A stretch of DNA of 52,691 bases. Origin: Bacteroidota bacterium. GTDB lineage: Bacteria; Bacteroidota; Bacteroidia; Bacteroidales; Prolixibacteraceae. This document shows, piece after piece, positions 7,715-16,061 of this stretch. The translations under genes were made by a program, and so were the position numbers. A model generated the notes under the pieces. That model was not told where the DNA came from. It did no database searches and was given only the letters and a program-made list of their open reading frames with translations. Every line of letters starts with the position of its first letter. Positions within the stretch are counted from its first letter, which is position 1. Location: contig JAEYNZ010000010.1 in NCBI GenBank assembly GCA_023412195.1, forward strand, positions 1-52,691. The letters are read 5' to 3'.

Positions 7715-8491
7715 TTACCCTTCGGGTTTTCCTTCGCTGTTTGAAGATGACGTATTCAAATTCTTTGTCTCACTTGGAATAGGCTCTTCTCCGGAATTGT
7801 TGTTAATGTGTTCATTTTCCTGTTCTTCTTCTTCCTCCTCTTCCCAGTCAAATTTATCGCGCCTGATAATGTAACGCCTGTAATAAAATGCAAGAACAAC
7901 ACCCGATAAGGCACCCCATAAATGGCCTTCCCAAGAAATCCGGGGATCGATCGGAAAAACACCCCAGATCAGTCCGCCGTAAAGAAATACGACCACCACA
8001 GACAGGGTCAGCAGCCTCACGTCATTGCGTATAATTCCGCTGATGAAATGAAATGCAGCCATGGCATAAACAACACCACTGGCTCCGATATGCCAGGCTT
8101 CACGTCCCGCAAACCATACTGAAAGCCCCGACAGGAAATACAGCATAAAGAAGATGCGGTAGGAAATGCGCCTGTAAAAATAAATCAGGGCAAACAGCAG
8201 GATAAAAAACGGGATGGAGTTCGACATGAGGTGGTTAAAGCCTGAATGGACAAAAGGAGAAAGTATGATCCCGGGCAATCCTTTCAGGTGAAGAGGGTAA
8301 ACACCTAACTTTACAAAACTAATCGAAAGGGTTCGTTCTGTCAATTCTACCATCCAGAAGACAAAAACAAAAGCTGCCGGAATGACAAGGCTGTGAAAAA
8401 AAATCTTTTTTTCAAGTTCCGGATCGAGTTTTCGTGGATTACTTGGATAGTAGTTGAATATTTTCATTTCATAAAAACAACACCCGGCCAT
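7715..8491 (-). CDS. Rhomboid family intramembrane serine protease
   Basis: A 258-residue protein with about six membrane segments. The catalytic serine lies in G-A-S-G (Ser138) and the catalytic histidine in E-G-H-L-W-G (His190). The upstream H-S-G-F-N-H-L-M-S-N motif supplies the oxyanion residues, so the active site looks complete. It cleaves membrane-embedded substrates, but the partner is unknown. The C-terminal tail is unusual: a run of seven glutamates (E-E-E-E-E-E-E-Q-E) and a hydrophilic end that is probably disordered. A second ATG at 8467 (M-K-I-F-N-Y-Y) is an equally good start. Confidence 0.88.
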   Translation of the reverse strand: MAGCCFYEMKIFNYYPSNPRKLDPELEKKIFFHSLVIPAAFVFVFWMVELTERTLSISFVKLGVYPLHLKGLPGIILSPFVHSGFNHLMSNSIPFFILLFALIYFYRRISYRIFFMLYFLSGLSVWFAGREAWHIGASGVVYAMAAFHFISGIIRNDVRLLTLSVVVVFLYGGLIWGVFPIDPRISWEGHLWGALSGVVLAFYYRRYIIRRDKFDWEEEEEEEQENEHINNNSGEEPIPSETKNLNTSSSNSEGKPEG

Positions 8492-8516
8492 AAACAGCAG
8501 GATTTAATACAATTTC

Positions 8517-9548
8517 TTAACCTGTCTTCAACAGGGTTTTGATGAGCATAACAAATTCCTTGATTTCAGTTTCTGTAGTGTCGAAGGTAGTCATCCACCG
8601 TACTTCAGATTCTTTTTCATTCCATACATAAAAAAAGAAATGCTCCTGGAGCGGTTCGATGATTTCTTTAGGCACGACAGCAAAAACACCGTTTGCCTCG
8701 ACCGGATGCGTAATCCTGATTTCAGGAATTTTTTCAATTTCTTCTTTCATGAAACGCGCCATGTTGTTGGAATGAGTGGCTGTTTCCTTCCATAAGTCGT
8801 CTTCAAAATAAGCTATAAACTGTGCCCCCACATAGCGCATTTTAGAATAAAGCTGCATGCTTTGCTTGCGCAGGAATTTTGTTTCTGCGGCCAGTTCAGG
8901 ATTAAAAAAAAGTACAGCTTCCCCCATCATCATGCCATTCTTTGTACCTCCAAAAGAAAGTATGTCAACACCACAGTCCTTTGTAAAGGCTTTGAATCCC
9001 ATGTTTAGTGAAACTGCTGCATTTGCAATGCGAGCGCCATCCATATGCAGCAGCATATTGTTTTTATGGGCAAGATCGGCAAGAGCCCTGATCTCCTTTG
9101 GCTGGTAGACTGTTCCCATTTCAGTTACCTGAGAAATGGATATGACCCTGGGTTGTGAATGATGTTCGAAATCAAAACCTTTCAGGTGATGTTCAACTAC
9201 CTCAGGTGTTAGTTTGCCATATTCAGGCTTGACAGGTAACAGTTTGCATCCGGTAAATTTTTCAGGTGCGCCGCATTCATCCTCCTCTATATGTGCTGTT
9301 TCTGCACATATAATGGAATGATAACTGCGTGTTACAGATGATAATCCCAGCACATTGGCACCTGTGCCATTAAACACAAAAAATACTTCTGTATCGCCTC
9401 CAAAGGTATCCCTGAAGATTTCCCTGGCTTTAAGGGTGTGGGGATCATCACCATATCCCTTTACATGACCCTGATTGGCTTTCATCATGGCACTGATGAT
9501 GGATGGGTGAACCCCGGAATTATTATCGCTTGCAAATCCTTTTCTCAT
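8517..9548 (-). CDS. ltaE: Low-specificity L-threonine aldolase
   Basis: A 343-residue PLP-dependent fold-type I enzyme of the beta-eliminating lyase / threonine aldolase family. The start F-A-S-D-N-N-S-G-V-H-P is typical. The M-D-G-A-R-I-A-N-A motif holds the aspartate that contacts the PLP ring nitrogen, and S-F-G-G-T-K-N-G carries the PLP lysine. It cleaves L-threonine/allo-threonine to glycine and acetaldehyde. It is divergent from the GPP34 gene. The same strand continues to the rhomboid gene, 26 bases downstream, so the two may be cotranscribed. Confidence 0.9.
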   Translation of the reverse strand: MRKGFASDNNSGVHPSIISAMMKANQGHVKGYGDDPHTLKAREIFRDTFGGDTEVFFVFNGTGANVLGLSSVTRSYHSIICAETAHIEEDECGAPEKFTGCKLLPVKPEYGKLTPEVVEHHLKGFDFEHHSQPRVISISQVTEMGTVYQPKEIRALADLAHKNNMLLHMDGARIANAAVSLNMGFKAFTKDCGVDILSFGGTKNGMMMGEAVLFFNPELAAETKFLRKQSMQLYSKMRYVGAQFIAYFEDDLWKETATHSNNMARFMKEEIEKIPEIRITHPVEANGVFAVVPKEIIEPLQEHFFFYVWNEKESEVRWMTTFDTTETEIKEFVMLIKTLLKTG

Positions 9549-9635
9549 AATCTTTTCAGTATGTTAGCATCTGTTTTGTAACCTCAGTGGTTTAATGATA
9601 GTATAAAGCAAAAATATATCAAATGTTTAAAAGAA

Positions 9636-10313
9636 ATGGATAAATCACTTTCATTAACCGAAAAATTATATCTGCTTGCTGTCCATCCTGAAAGAGGGGG
9701 TATCAGGATGAGCTCGTCAAATGCCCTCAGGCACGTGCTGGCCGGAGCTTTGATATTTGAAATGGTTGTCAGCAAAAATATCCTTTTGGATCATAAAAAT
9801 ATCAGGCTTTTAAATCCAAAAAGTAAAGATCCCTTGCATGTATTTGTACTGGAAAAGCTGCTTAAACAGAAAAATCAGATGAAGATTTCCGGTTTGATCT
9901 CGAAGTTGTCTTTTTCTGCAGCAACCCTCCGACGGCATGTACAGGAAAACCTTGTCAGGAAAAGACTGTTGAGGATGGAAGAAAAAAGATTTCTTTTCTT
10001 CAAGTGGAAGAAACCGGTACTGATAAACAGGCAGGTGGTTTTTAAATTGCAGGATGAAATAAGGAAATTGATTTCGAAAAACACTTCCGGAGAAGAGGAA
10101 ATTATGCTGCTTTCTCTGTTGCGGCCTTTAGGAATGATAAAAAGCCTGTTCCCTGACAGGAATAAAAGGAGAGAGGCAAATATTGTGCTTAAGAAAATGA
10201 CAGTCGATAGCCAGGTTTCAGATAGTGTGTCTGCAGCCATTGCAGCCGCAAATGCCGTTGCTGCTGCGGTATCGGTTGCTGCTGTTTCAGCTGCAGCAGG
10301 AAGGGGGCGATAA
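9636..10313 (+). CDS. GPP34 (Golgi phosphoprotein 3-like) family protein
   Basis: A 225-residue protein. The opening S-L-T-E-K-L-Y-L-L-A-V-H-P-E-R-G-G and the following A-L-R-H-V-L-A-G-A-L-I-F-E-M match the conserved start of GPP34/GOLPH3-domain proteins, which bind phosphoinositides in eukaryotes. The bacterial role is not known to me. The C-terminus (about 200-222) is a low-complexity alanine/valine run ending in G-R-G-R, unlike the rest. It is followed closely by the photolyase gene and probably shares its transcript. Confidence 0.75.
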   Translation: MDKSLSLTEKLYLLAVHPERGGIRMSSSNALRHVLAGALIFEMVVSKNILLDHKNIRLLNPKSKDPLHVFVLEKLLKQKNQMKISGLISKLSFSAATLRRHVQENLVRKRLLRMEEKRFLFFKWKKPVLINRQVVFKLQDEIRKLISKNTSGEEEIMLLSLLRPLGMIKSLFPDRNKRREANIVLKKMTVDSQVSDSVSAAIAAANAVAAAVSVAAVSAAAGRGR

Positions 10314-10348
10314 ACCTTTTTTAGTACTTGAAAAAATACATTTGCAGA

Positions 10349-11653
10349 TTGAAAGAAAAGATTTCAGTATTCTGGTTTAGAAGAGACTTAAGATTGAATG
10401 ATAACCGGGGATTATATCAGGCACTTCAGTCGGGTTATCCTGTGCTTCCGGTTTTTATTTTTGATACCAGCATTCTGGAGAAACTGCAGCATAAGGATGA
10501 TTCCCGGGTTACCTTCATTTATCAGGCTCTTCAGAAGTTGAAGGCTGAGTTTGAAGAATGGGGCAGTTCATTGCGGGTTTTTTACGCCAAACCTGCTGAT
10601 GCAATGAGGGAATTAATCCGGGAATATGAAGTGCTGGCTGTCTATGCTAATAAGGATTACGAACCCTATGCCCGTAGCCGCGACAGGGAAGTAGCCCTGA
10701 TCGTGGAAGAATCAGGTGCAAAATTTCATCTGTTGAAGGACCAGGTTATATTCGAAGAAGATGAAATCGTGAAGGATAACGGGGAACCATATACAGTTTT
10801 TACTCCCTACAGCAGAAAGTGGAAACAGAAATTGAAAGGAGTTGATGTTTCACCTGTTCCATCAGATAAGATGGAGGCCGGTTTTATCAGGATTAATGGG
10901 CTGGAGATTCCTGATTTAAATAGCCTGGGATTTGAAAAAAGTTCCGTTAAGGCTTCTCCCGCAGTTATATCGGAAAAGATGATAAAAAATTATGCAGCAG
11001 TTCGCGACTATCCTGCTGTTGAGGGGACTTCCCGCCTGGGTGTCCACCTGCGATTTGGCACCATCAGTATCAGGGAACTGATTCAGAAGGCAGAAGAATT
11101 GTCAGAAGTTTTTTTGAATGAATTGGTATGGCGGGAATTTTTCTTTTCTGTTCTATGGCACTTTCCTTATGTTGAACATAGCGCATTTAAAGCAAAATAT
11201 AATTATATAGTTTGGCGGAACAATGAGGAGGAGTTTGAGCGGTGGTGCAATGGTGAAACTGGCTATCCGTTGGTTGATGCCGGTATGCGGCAGCTTAATG
11301 CCACCGGGTTTATGCACAACAGGGTAAGAATGGTAACAGCAGGTTTTCTTGTTAAACACCTTTTAATAGACTGGAGATGGGGTGAGGCTTATTTTGCTGA
11401 AAGACTTCTTGATTTCGAACTGGCTTCGAACAATGGCAACTGGCAGTGGGCCGCAGGCACTGGTTGTGATGCAGCACCTTGGTTTAGGATATTTAATCCT
11501 GAAACACAGCAGAAAAAATTTGATCCAAAGGATGAATATGTAAGGAAGTGGGTTCCTGAATGGGGCACAGCAAGATATCCTCCACCGGTTGTGGATCACA
11601 AAGAGGCACGTGAAAGGGCGCTGCTTGTGTTTGGAAAGGCTCTGAGGCATTAA
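10349..11653 (+). CDS. phrB: Deoxyribodipyrimidine photolyase (class I type)
   Basis: About 434 residues. The N-terminal antenna domain starts I-S-V-F-W-F-R-R-D-L-R-L-N-D-N. The C-terminal FAD domain has the family blocks L-V-W-R-E-F-F, D-A-G-M-R-Q-L-N-A-T-G-F-M-H-N-R-V-R-M and N-N-G-N-W-Q-W-A-A-G-T-G. It repairs cyclobutane pyrimidine dimers with blue light; a cryptochrome function cannot be excluded. There is no ATG near the 5' end. I chose the TTG at 10349, which gives the usual short M-K-E-K lead; an in-frame TTG at 10328 would add seven residues. Confidence 0.92.
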   Translation: MKEKISVFWFRRDLRLNDNRGLYQALQSGYPVLPVFIFDTSILEKLQHKDDSRVTFIYQALQKLKAEFEEWGSSLRVFYAKPADAMRELIREYEVLAVYANKDYEPYARSRDREVALIVEESGAKFHLLKDQVIFEEDEIVKDNGEPYTVFTPYSRKWKQKLKGVDVSPVPSDKMEAGFIRINGLEIPDLNSLGFEKSSVKASPAVISEKMIKNYAAVRDYPAVEGTSRLGVHLRFGTISIRELIQKAEELSEVFLNELVWREFFFSVLWHFPYVEHSAFKAKYNYIVWRNNEEEFERWCNGETGYPLVDAGMRQLNATGFMHNRVRMVTAGFLVKHLLIDWRWGEAYFAERLLDFELASNNGNWQWAAGTGCDAAPWFRIFNPETQQKKFDPKDEYVRKWVPEWGTARYPPPVVDHKEARERALLVFGKALRH

Positions 11654-11667
11654 CTGCAGGAAGATGG

Positions 11668-12225
11668 CTATTCCTGCAGCCACTCAATAATCCGGCGATT
11701 CATAGGGCCTGTAATGGGAGAGAGGAAGTCTACAGGATGTCCCTCTTCATCGATCAGGAATTTTTGAAAGTTCCAGGTTACTCTTCCTTCAAGTACACCA
11801 TTCTCATCACTGCTTGTTAGCCATCTGTATATGGGATGCATGTTTTCGCCTTTTATTGTAATTTTTTCCATTATGGTAAAGCTCACGTTGTATTTTTCTA
11901 AGCAAAAATTCTTGATCTGGACGTTCGATCCGGGTTCCTGGTTGCCGAAATCATTACTAGGGAAGGCTATGATTTCAAAGTCATCACCTCCATATTCTTC
12001 ATACAACTCCTGAAGCTTTCTGAATTGTGGGGTTAGTGAGCATTCGGTGGCTGTATTTACTACCATCACCTTTTTTCCCTTCAGCGTTGAAAAATCAAAT
12101 GTTTCACCATCAATGGTCTGTGCAGTGAAATCATGCAGGGTTTTATACTGGCAAACGGCATTTCCGGCATGAAGGAGAATCAGAACCAAAATGAATGTAT
12201 GTTTTTTCATTGTATGTATTGTCAT
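11668..12225 (-). CDS. Secreted glutathione peroxidase family protein
   Basis: A 185-residue protein with an N-terminal signal peptide (hydrophobic run about 9-22, possible cleavage after A-V-C-Q or nearby) and a complete GPx fold. The peroxidatic residue is cysteine, not selenocysteine (N-T-A-T-E-C-S-L-T-P-Q). The glutamine (F-P-S-N-D-F-G-N-Q) and W-N (V-T-W-N-F-Q-K-F) tetrad residues are present. It probably reduces hydroperoxides in the periplasm using thioredoxin-like donors. It converges on the photolyase gene; a 9-bp stem (CTGCAGGAA / TTCCTGCAG) sits across the junction but has no T-tract. Confidence 0.88.
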   Translation of the reverse strand: MTIHTMKKHTFILVLILLHAGNAVCQYKTLHDFTAQTIDGETFDFSTLKGKKVMVVNTATECSLTPQFRKLQELYEEYGGDDFEIIAFPSNDFGNQEPGSNVQIKNFCLEKYNVSFTIMEKITIKGENMHPIYRWLTSSDENGVLEGRVTWNFQKFLIDEEGHPVDFLSPITGPMNRRIIEWLQE

Positions 12226-12316
12226 ATTGAGGGTGGAAAATTAATTAAAGTTTGGTTTGTACAAAAATGATAATTTGTTGTTGATAAGTTTTAAAAGGTA
12301 AAAAAGCAGAATTGTT

Positions 12317-12324
12317 TATCTTTG
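12317..12324 (+). promoter_or_regulatory. Bacteroidota -7 element (dnaX promoter)
   Basis: TATCTTTG matches TAnnTTTG exactly, 26 bases before the dnaX ATG, in the divergent gap with the glutathione peroxidase gene. Confidence 0.6.
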
Positions 12325-12350
12325 GCCGAATGCGTAAGATCACCGGATAG

Positions 12351-13454
12351 ATGGAAAATTTTATAGTATCAGCACGAAAATACAGGCCCGATTCATTTGA
12401 TACGGTAGTGGCTCAGAGTTCCATTACCTCTACGTTAAAGAATGCCATTAAAACCAGGCAACTTGCCCATTCATACCTCTTTTGCGGACCACGGGGTATA
12501 GGCAAGACCACATGTGCGCGTATATTTGCAAAGACAATCAACTGTTCCAATCTTTCGGATGACATTGAAGCCTGCAATGAATGTGAATCCTGCAAAGCCT
12601 TTAATTCCAACCGGTCGTTTAACATTCATGAACTTGATGCTGCATCAAACAATTCTGTTGATGATATCAGGTTACTGATAGACAAGGTGAGGGTTCCGCC
12701 GCAGGTTGGCAGGTACAGTGTATATATCATCGATGAGGTGCACATGCTTTCATCAAATGCATTTAATGCATTTTTGAAAACACTGGAAGAACCGCCAAAA
12801 CATGCAATTTTTATATTGGCTACCACAGAAAAGCACAAGATCATTCCCACCATTCTTTCCCGTTGCCAGATTTTTGACTTTACACGCATTAATGTGGAGG
12901 ACATTGCTTCACATCTCAGCTTTGTTGCTGAAAAGGAAGGTGTTATTGCTGAAAAGGAAGCATTGAATGTGATTGCCCAAAAAGCTGACGGTGCCATGCG
13001 CGACGCACTTTCAATTTTTGATCAGATTATAAGTTTCAGCGGCAGGAATATTACCTATCACGACGTGATAGAGAACCTGAATGTGCTTGACTATGATTAT
13101 TATTTCAAGCTTGTTGACCATTTCCTGAATAATGAAGTAGCCAGTTCTCTCATGGTATTTGATGAAATTCTTGGTAAGGGTTTCGACGGGCACCATTTTA
13201 TAAACGGGCTTAGCGGGCATTTACGTGACCTGCTTGTTTGCCGTGATGCTGTTACCGTTCAACTTCTTGAAGTAGGTGGGGAAGTGAAGGAAAGATACAA
13301 AAAACAGGCTGCAGGTTGTGACAGTGATTTTCTTCTGCAGGCTCTTGAAATCAGCAATGAGTGCGATATGCAATATAAAATGAGCCAGAATAAACGGCTC
13401 CTGATTGAACTCGCACTTATCAGGATGGCCCAGCTGACCCAAAAAAAAAAATAG
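12351..13454 (+). CDS. dnaX: DNA polymerase III subunit gamma/tau, zero-frame (gamma-like) product
   Basis: A 367-residue frame covering clamp-loader domains I-III. It shows Walker A G-P-R-G-I-G-K-T near residue 45, zinc-binding cysteines (C-S-N, C-N-E-C-E-S-C), Walker B I-I-D-E-V-H-M-L and sensor A-T-T-E-K-H-K-I-I-P-T-I-L-S-R. The frame ends at a TAG lying immediately after a run of eleven A. The rest of the protein continues in the -1 frame with no intervening stop. The zero-frame product would be a short gamma-like ATPase without the tau C-terminus. Its upstream neighbour is divergent. Confidence 0.93.
   Translation: MENFIVSARKYRPDSFDTVVAQSSITSTLKNAIKTRQLAHSYLFCGPRGIGKTTCARIFAKTINCSNLSDDIEACNECESCKAFNSNRSFNIHELDAASNNSVDDIRLLIDKVRVPPQVGRYSVYIIDEVHMLSSNAFNAFLKTLEEPPKHAIFILATTEKHKIIPTILSRCQIFDFTRINVEDIASHLSFVAEKEGVIAEKEALNVIAQKADGAMRDALSIFDQIISFSGRNITYHDVIENLNVLDYDYYFKLVDHFLNNEVASSLMVFDEILGKGFDGHHFINGLSGHLRDLLVCRDAVTVQLLEVGGEVKERYKKQAAGCDSDFLLQALEISNECDMQYKMSQNKRLLIELALIRMAQLTQKKK
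13441..13454 (+). promoter_or_regulatory. dnaX: A11 slippery site with adjacent stop in dnaX
   Basis: Eleven consecutive A (13441-13451) are followed directly by TAG in the zero frame. A -1 ribosomal slip, or transcriptional slippage that adds one A (or removes two), moves reading into the frame encoding the tau C-terminus. The -1 frame has a TGA just upstream of the run (13436-13438), so the switch must happen within the A-run itself. Confidence 0.75.
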
Positions 13455-14065
13455 TTTCGTATCCACAAGGTGATGAACCTGACGATGTGTTAATGCCGCT
13501 ATTTGTAAATGAGCCGGCAGCATCACCTGCTGAAAATATTGCTCCACAGCCTGCTCCGGTTAAGGAGGCAGTGGTAAAGAAGCCTCCCATGCGACGCCCC
13601 GACCAAATGAGATCACCATCCATAAAAGATGCACTTGCGGGAAAAATGGGGGATGATAAACTCACTTCCAAACAGCAGCATGAGGTTTTTCATGGTACAG
13701 GAGAAATAAATGATTTTACTGCTGAAGTAATGGAGATCAAGTGGAATGATTTTGTAACCAGACTTCACGACAGGCCCAACCTGCAGTCCACACTTTCGAG
13801 GATTCCGCGTTTGGAAGAAGGATACAGGCTGGTCCTGGACATCGATAATTCTGTGCAGGATGATTTGATTACCTCCATTAAACCGGAGCTTATATCATGG
13901 CTTCGAACCGAATTGAAAAATTCAAAGGTTGAATTAGCCACAAATATTACACAAACATCAAGGGCCAAAATGATCTACACCGATTCGGAAAAGTACCTTG
14001 AGATGCTGAAGAAGAATCCAAAACTAGAAATTCTGAAGGAACGGTTTAAGCTTGATTTCGAATAA
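13442..14065 (+). CDS. dnaX: DnaX tau C-terminal region, reached by -1 frameshift
   Basis: This is the continuation of dnaX in the -1 frame, about 207 codons long. It starts with a proline/alanine-rich linker (E-P-A-A-S-P-A-E, then P-P-M-R-R-P-D). A folded domain follows (about the last 130 residues, W-N-D-F-V-T-R-L through N-P-K-L-E-I-L-K-E-R-F-K-L-D-F-E) that resembles the C-terminus of Bacteroidota DnaX proteins. Joined to the zero frame it gives a tau-like protein of about 571 residues, normal for full-length DnaX. A GTG at 13487 could in principle start it independently, but no promoter or spacing supports that. Confidence 0.8.
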   Translation, partial: KKKIVSYPQGDEPDDVLMPLFVNEPAASPAENIAPQPAPVKEAVVKKPPMRRPDQMRSPSIKDALAGKMGDDKLTSKQQHEVFHGTGEINDFTAEVMEIKWNDFVTRLHDRPNLQSTLSRIPRLEEGYRLVLDIDNSVQDDLITSIKPELISWLRTELKNSKVELATNITQTSRAKMIYTDSEKYLEMLKKNPKLEILKERFKLDFE

Positions 14066-14100
14066 ATATCTGTCAAAAAAGGATTGTCAAGGCTTCTGCT

Positions 14101-14736
14101 TTATGGCGCCAGTCTTTTAATAATCCAGTCAGTGCTAATTTTCTCGTAAAGAATTCTGTCGTGGAGTCGGTTTACCCGTCCCTGCCAGAACTCAATTTTG
14201 TTGGGCACCAACCGGAAACCACCCCAGAATGGTGGAAGTGGGATTTCTTTGTTTTCAAATTTTTTTTCGTATTCATTATATAGGGATTCCAGGTACTCAC
14301 GTGACGGTACTTCCTTGCTTTGAGGGGAAGCCCAGGCGCTGATGCGGCTCTCCAGGGGGCGGGTATTGAAATATTCCTCCGACAGGGAGCTGTCGGTTTT
14401 TTCACAATAGCCTGTAATAATAACCTGTCGTTCCAGTTCAGGCCAGAAAAAATGAAGTCCGGCAGCACGATTGGCTTCCAACGAAACCCCTTTTTCACTT
14501 TCGTAATTTGTGAAGAATATAAATCCAGTTGAATCAAAATATTTCAGCAAAACTATACGTGAACGTGGAAATCCATCAGTGCCCATGGTGGCTACTGACA
14601 TGGCTGTAGGATATTTTATTCCTGCATGCAAGGCTTCATCCAGCCATTTTTTGAATTGACCGAAAGGATCTTTTTCTATACTATCGCGATTCAGACCTGA
14701 AAAGGTATACTCGTCTCTAAGTGAATTAAGCTCCAT
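14101..14736 (-). CDS. pdxH: Pyridoxamine 5'-phosphate oxidase
   Basis: At 211 residues this is the usual PdxH length. The family markers are M-S-V-A-T-M-G-T-D-G-F-P-R-S-R-I-V-L-L-K, F-F-T-N-Y-E-S-E-K-G and the C-terminal signature F-W-Q-G-R-V-N-R-L-H-D-R. It is an FMN enzyme that oxidises PNP/PMP to pyridoxal phosphate, the cofactor of enzymes such as the threonine aldolase encoded at 8517-9548. It converges with dnaX and diverges from the thioredoxin-like gene. Confidence 0.94.
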   Translation of the reverse strand: MELNSLRDEYTFSGLNRDSIEKDPFGQFKKWLDEALHAGIKYPTAMSVATMGTDGFPRSRIVLLKYFDSTGFIFFTNYESEKGVSLEANRAAGLHFFWPELERQVIITGYCEKTDSSLSEEYFNTRPLESRISAWASPQSKEVPSREYLESLYNEYEKKFENKEIPLPPFWGGFRLVPNKIEFWQGRVNRLHDRILYEKISTDWIIKRLAP

Positions 14737-14864
14737 AAACCCCGTTTAACCGGTTAATAATCAATTTTATTCATTTTGATAATCATGAACATTTTGAACT
14801 AAAAAATGTTTTTATTTATTAAAGAGTTAAAAGTATTTTATTTATAACATTATTTTAAAAAGCT

Positions 14865-15467
14865 ATGAAAAAACTGTTTGTATTTCTGTTTGTGATGGCA
14901 TTTGTTCCTGCAATGGCGCTTAAAGGAACAATTGGCATCGGTGGTAAAGCTACACTTACGGATGTGAAAATGCTGGATGTTTCAGGAGAAAAGGTGTCGC
15001 TGGCTGATGTTACCGGTGAAAACGGGCTGCTTGTAATGTTTTCCAGCAATACATGTCCTTTTGTTCTTCAATGGCAGGACCGCTACAATGAAATGAAAAA
15101 GTGGGCCGACCAGAACAAGGTTGGCATGATTGTGCTCAACTCCAATTATGGTAATCGGGATGGGGTAGACTCCTACGAAGCTATGAAAAAGCATGCAAAG
15201 GATAACAATTACAATTTTCATTATGTAGTGGATGAAGACAGCCAGATTGCAAATGCCTATGGTGGTCAGACCACTCCGCACGTATTCCTGTTCGACAAGG
15301 ATATGGAACTTGTATATAAAGGTGCAATTGATGATAACTACAAGAGTGCAAATGAGGTTAAAAAGAATTATGTCAAAGAGGCATTAACCAGCCTTGCCAA
15401 TGGTGGAGAAGTGGCGGTTGCTGAAACAAAACCAATTGGTTGCAGCATCAAGAGGAAAACAAACTGA
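14865..15467 (+). CDS. Periplasmic PRX-like (redoxin) thioredoxin-fold protein
   Basis: A 200-residue protein with a signal peptide (M-K-K-L-F-V-F-L-F-V-M-A-F-V-P-A-M-A). The redoxin domain has S-S-N-T-C-P-F-V-L-Q-W, where a single peroxidatic-type cysteine precedes proline, and Q-T-T-P-H-V-F-L-F-D-K-D with the cis-proline loop. The end P-I-G-C-S-I-K-R-K is characteristic of the PRX_like1 group and carries a second cysteine. It is likely a periplasmic thiol peroxidase or disulfide reductase; the substrate is unknown. It is monocistronic and ends at a strong terminator. Confidence 0.85.
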   Translation: MKKLFVFLFVMAFVPAMALKGTIGIGGKATLTDVKMLDVSGEKVSLADVTGENGLLVMFSSNTCPFVLQWQDRYNEMKKWADQNKVGMIVLNSNYGNRDGVDSYEAMKKHAKDNNYNFHYVVDEDSQIANAYGGQTTPHVFLFDKDMELVYKGAIDDNYKSANEVKKNYVKEALTSLANGGEVAVAETKPIGCSIKRKTN

Positions 15468-15488
15468 TATATATCAGGCAAATGTTAA

Positions 15489-15528
15489 ACAGGCCTTATC
15501 CGGATTTATCCGGGTAAGGCCTGTTTTA
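15489..15528 (+). terminator. Intrinsic terminator of the PRX-like gene
   Basis: A 15-bp stem (ACAGGCCTTATCCGG with CCGGGTAAGGCCTGT, one G-T pair) with a six-base loop is followed by TTTTAT. The tail overlaps the end of rsmD on the other strand. Confidence 0.9.
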
Positions 15529-16059
15529 TACTGTAAAAAAGCTGAAGTTTACTTTGCCATAATGCCTCGTTTCGCTGTAAAAAGGAGTATTTATAAAGCT
15601 TTGGTCTTTTGAATGTTCAACTATTAACAAGCCTCCCGGATTAAGTATTCCTGATTGTATTACAGCCGGAGGAACCTCGGCAATGTATGGAAAATCAAAT
15701 GGAGGATCGGCAAATACAATGTCGAATTTATACTTGGTAAACTTGATGAAACGGAAAGCATCATCGCGGACAACCCGGGCATTATCGATTTTCAGTTTCT
15801 CAACCACTTCCTGAATAAAGCGTACGTGGAGGGGATTTTTTTCCACAAAAGTTATTTCACGGGCATCTCTGCTGATAAATTCATATCCAATGCTGCCGGT
15901 ACCAGCAAACAGGTCGAGGATCTTCAATTCGGAAAGATCATACCGGTTATGAAGAATATTGAAAAGGGCCTCTTTTGCCAGATCGGTTGTAGGCCGGGCG
16001 GTAAAGCTTTTATGGGGCGTGAAAGTTCTTCCCCTGTATTTTCCTCCTACTATACGCAT
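15526..16059 (-). CDS. rsmD: 16S rRNA (guanine-N2)-methyltransferase RsmD
   Basis: A 177-residue SAM-dependent methyltransferase. M-R-I-V-G-G-K-Y-R-G-R is the typical start, L-D-L-F-A-G-T-G-S-I-G-Y-E is the SAM loop and F-A-D-P-P-F is the D-P-P-F catalytic motif for N2-guanine methylation (G966 of 16S rRNA in E. coli). It is the second gene after DUF3822, two bases apart, an arrangement conserved in Bacteroidota. Confidence 0.93.
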   Translation of the reverse strand: MRIVGGKYRGRTFTPHKSFTARPTTDLAKEALFNILHNRYDLSELKILDLFAGTGSIGYEFISRDAREITFVEKNPLHVRFIQEVVEKLKIDNARVVRDDAFRFIKFTKYKFDIVFADPPFDFPYIAEVPPAVIQSGILNPGGLLIVEHSKDQSFINTPFYSETRHYGKVNFSFFTV

Positions 16060-16061
16060 AA

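Noticed and set aside
10337..10344. TACATTTG promoter-like element just before the photolyase start
   Set aside because: It matches TAnnTTTG but lies inside the longer reading option, leaves almost no 5' UTR and has no -33 box; probably chance.
13441..13451. Reading dnaX as a pseudogene
   Set aside because: The second half is intact, the family tail is conserved and the stop sits exactly behind the A-run, which favours programmed recoding. A homopolymer sequencing error remains possible and is stated in the finding.
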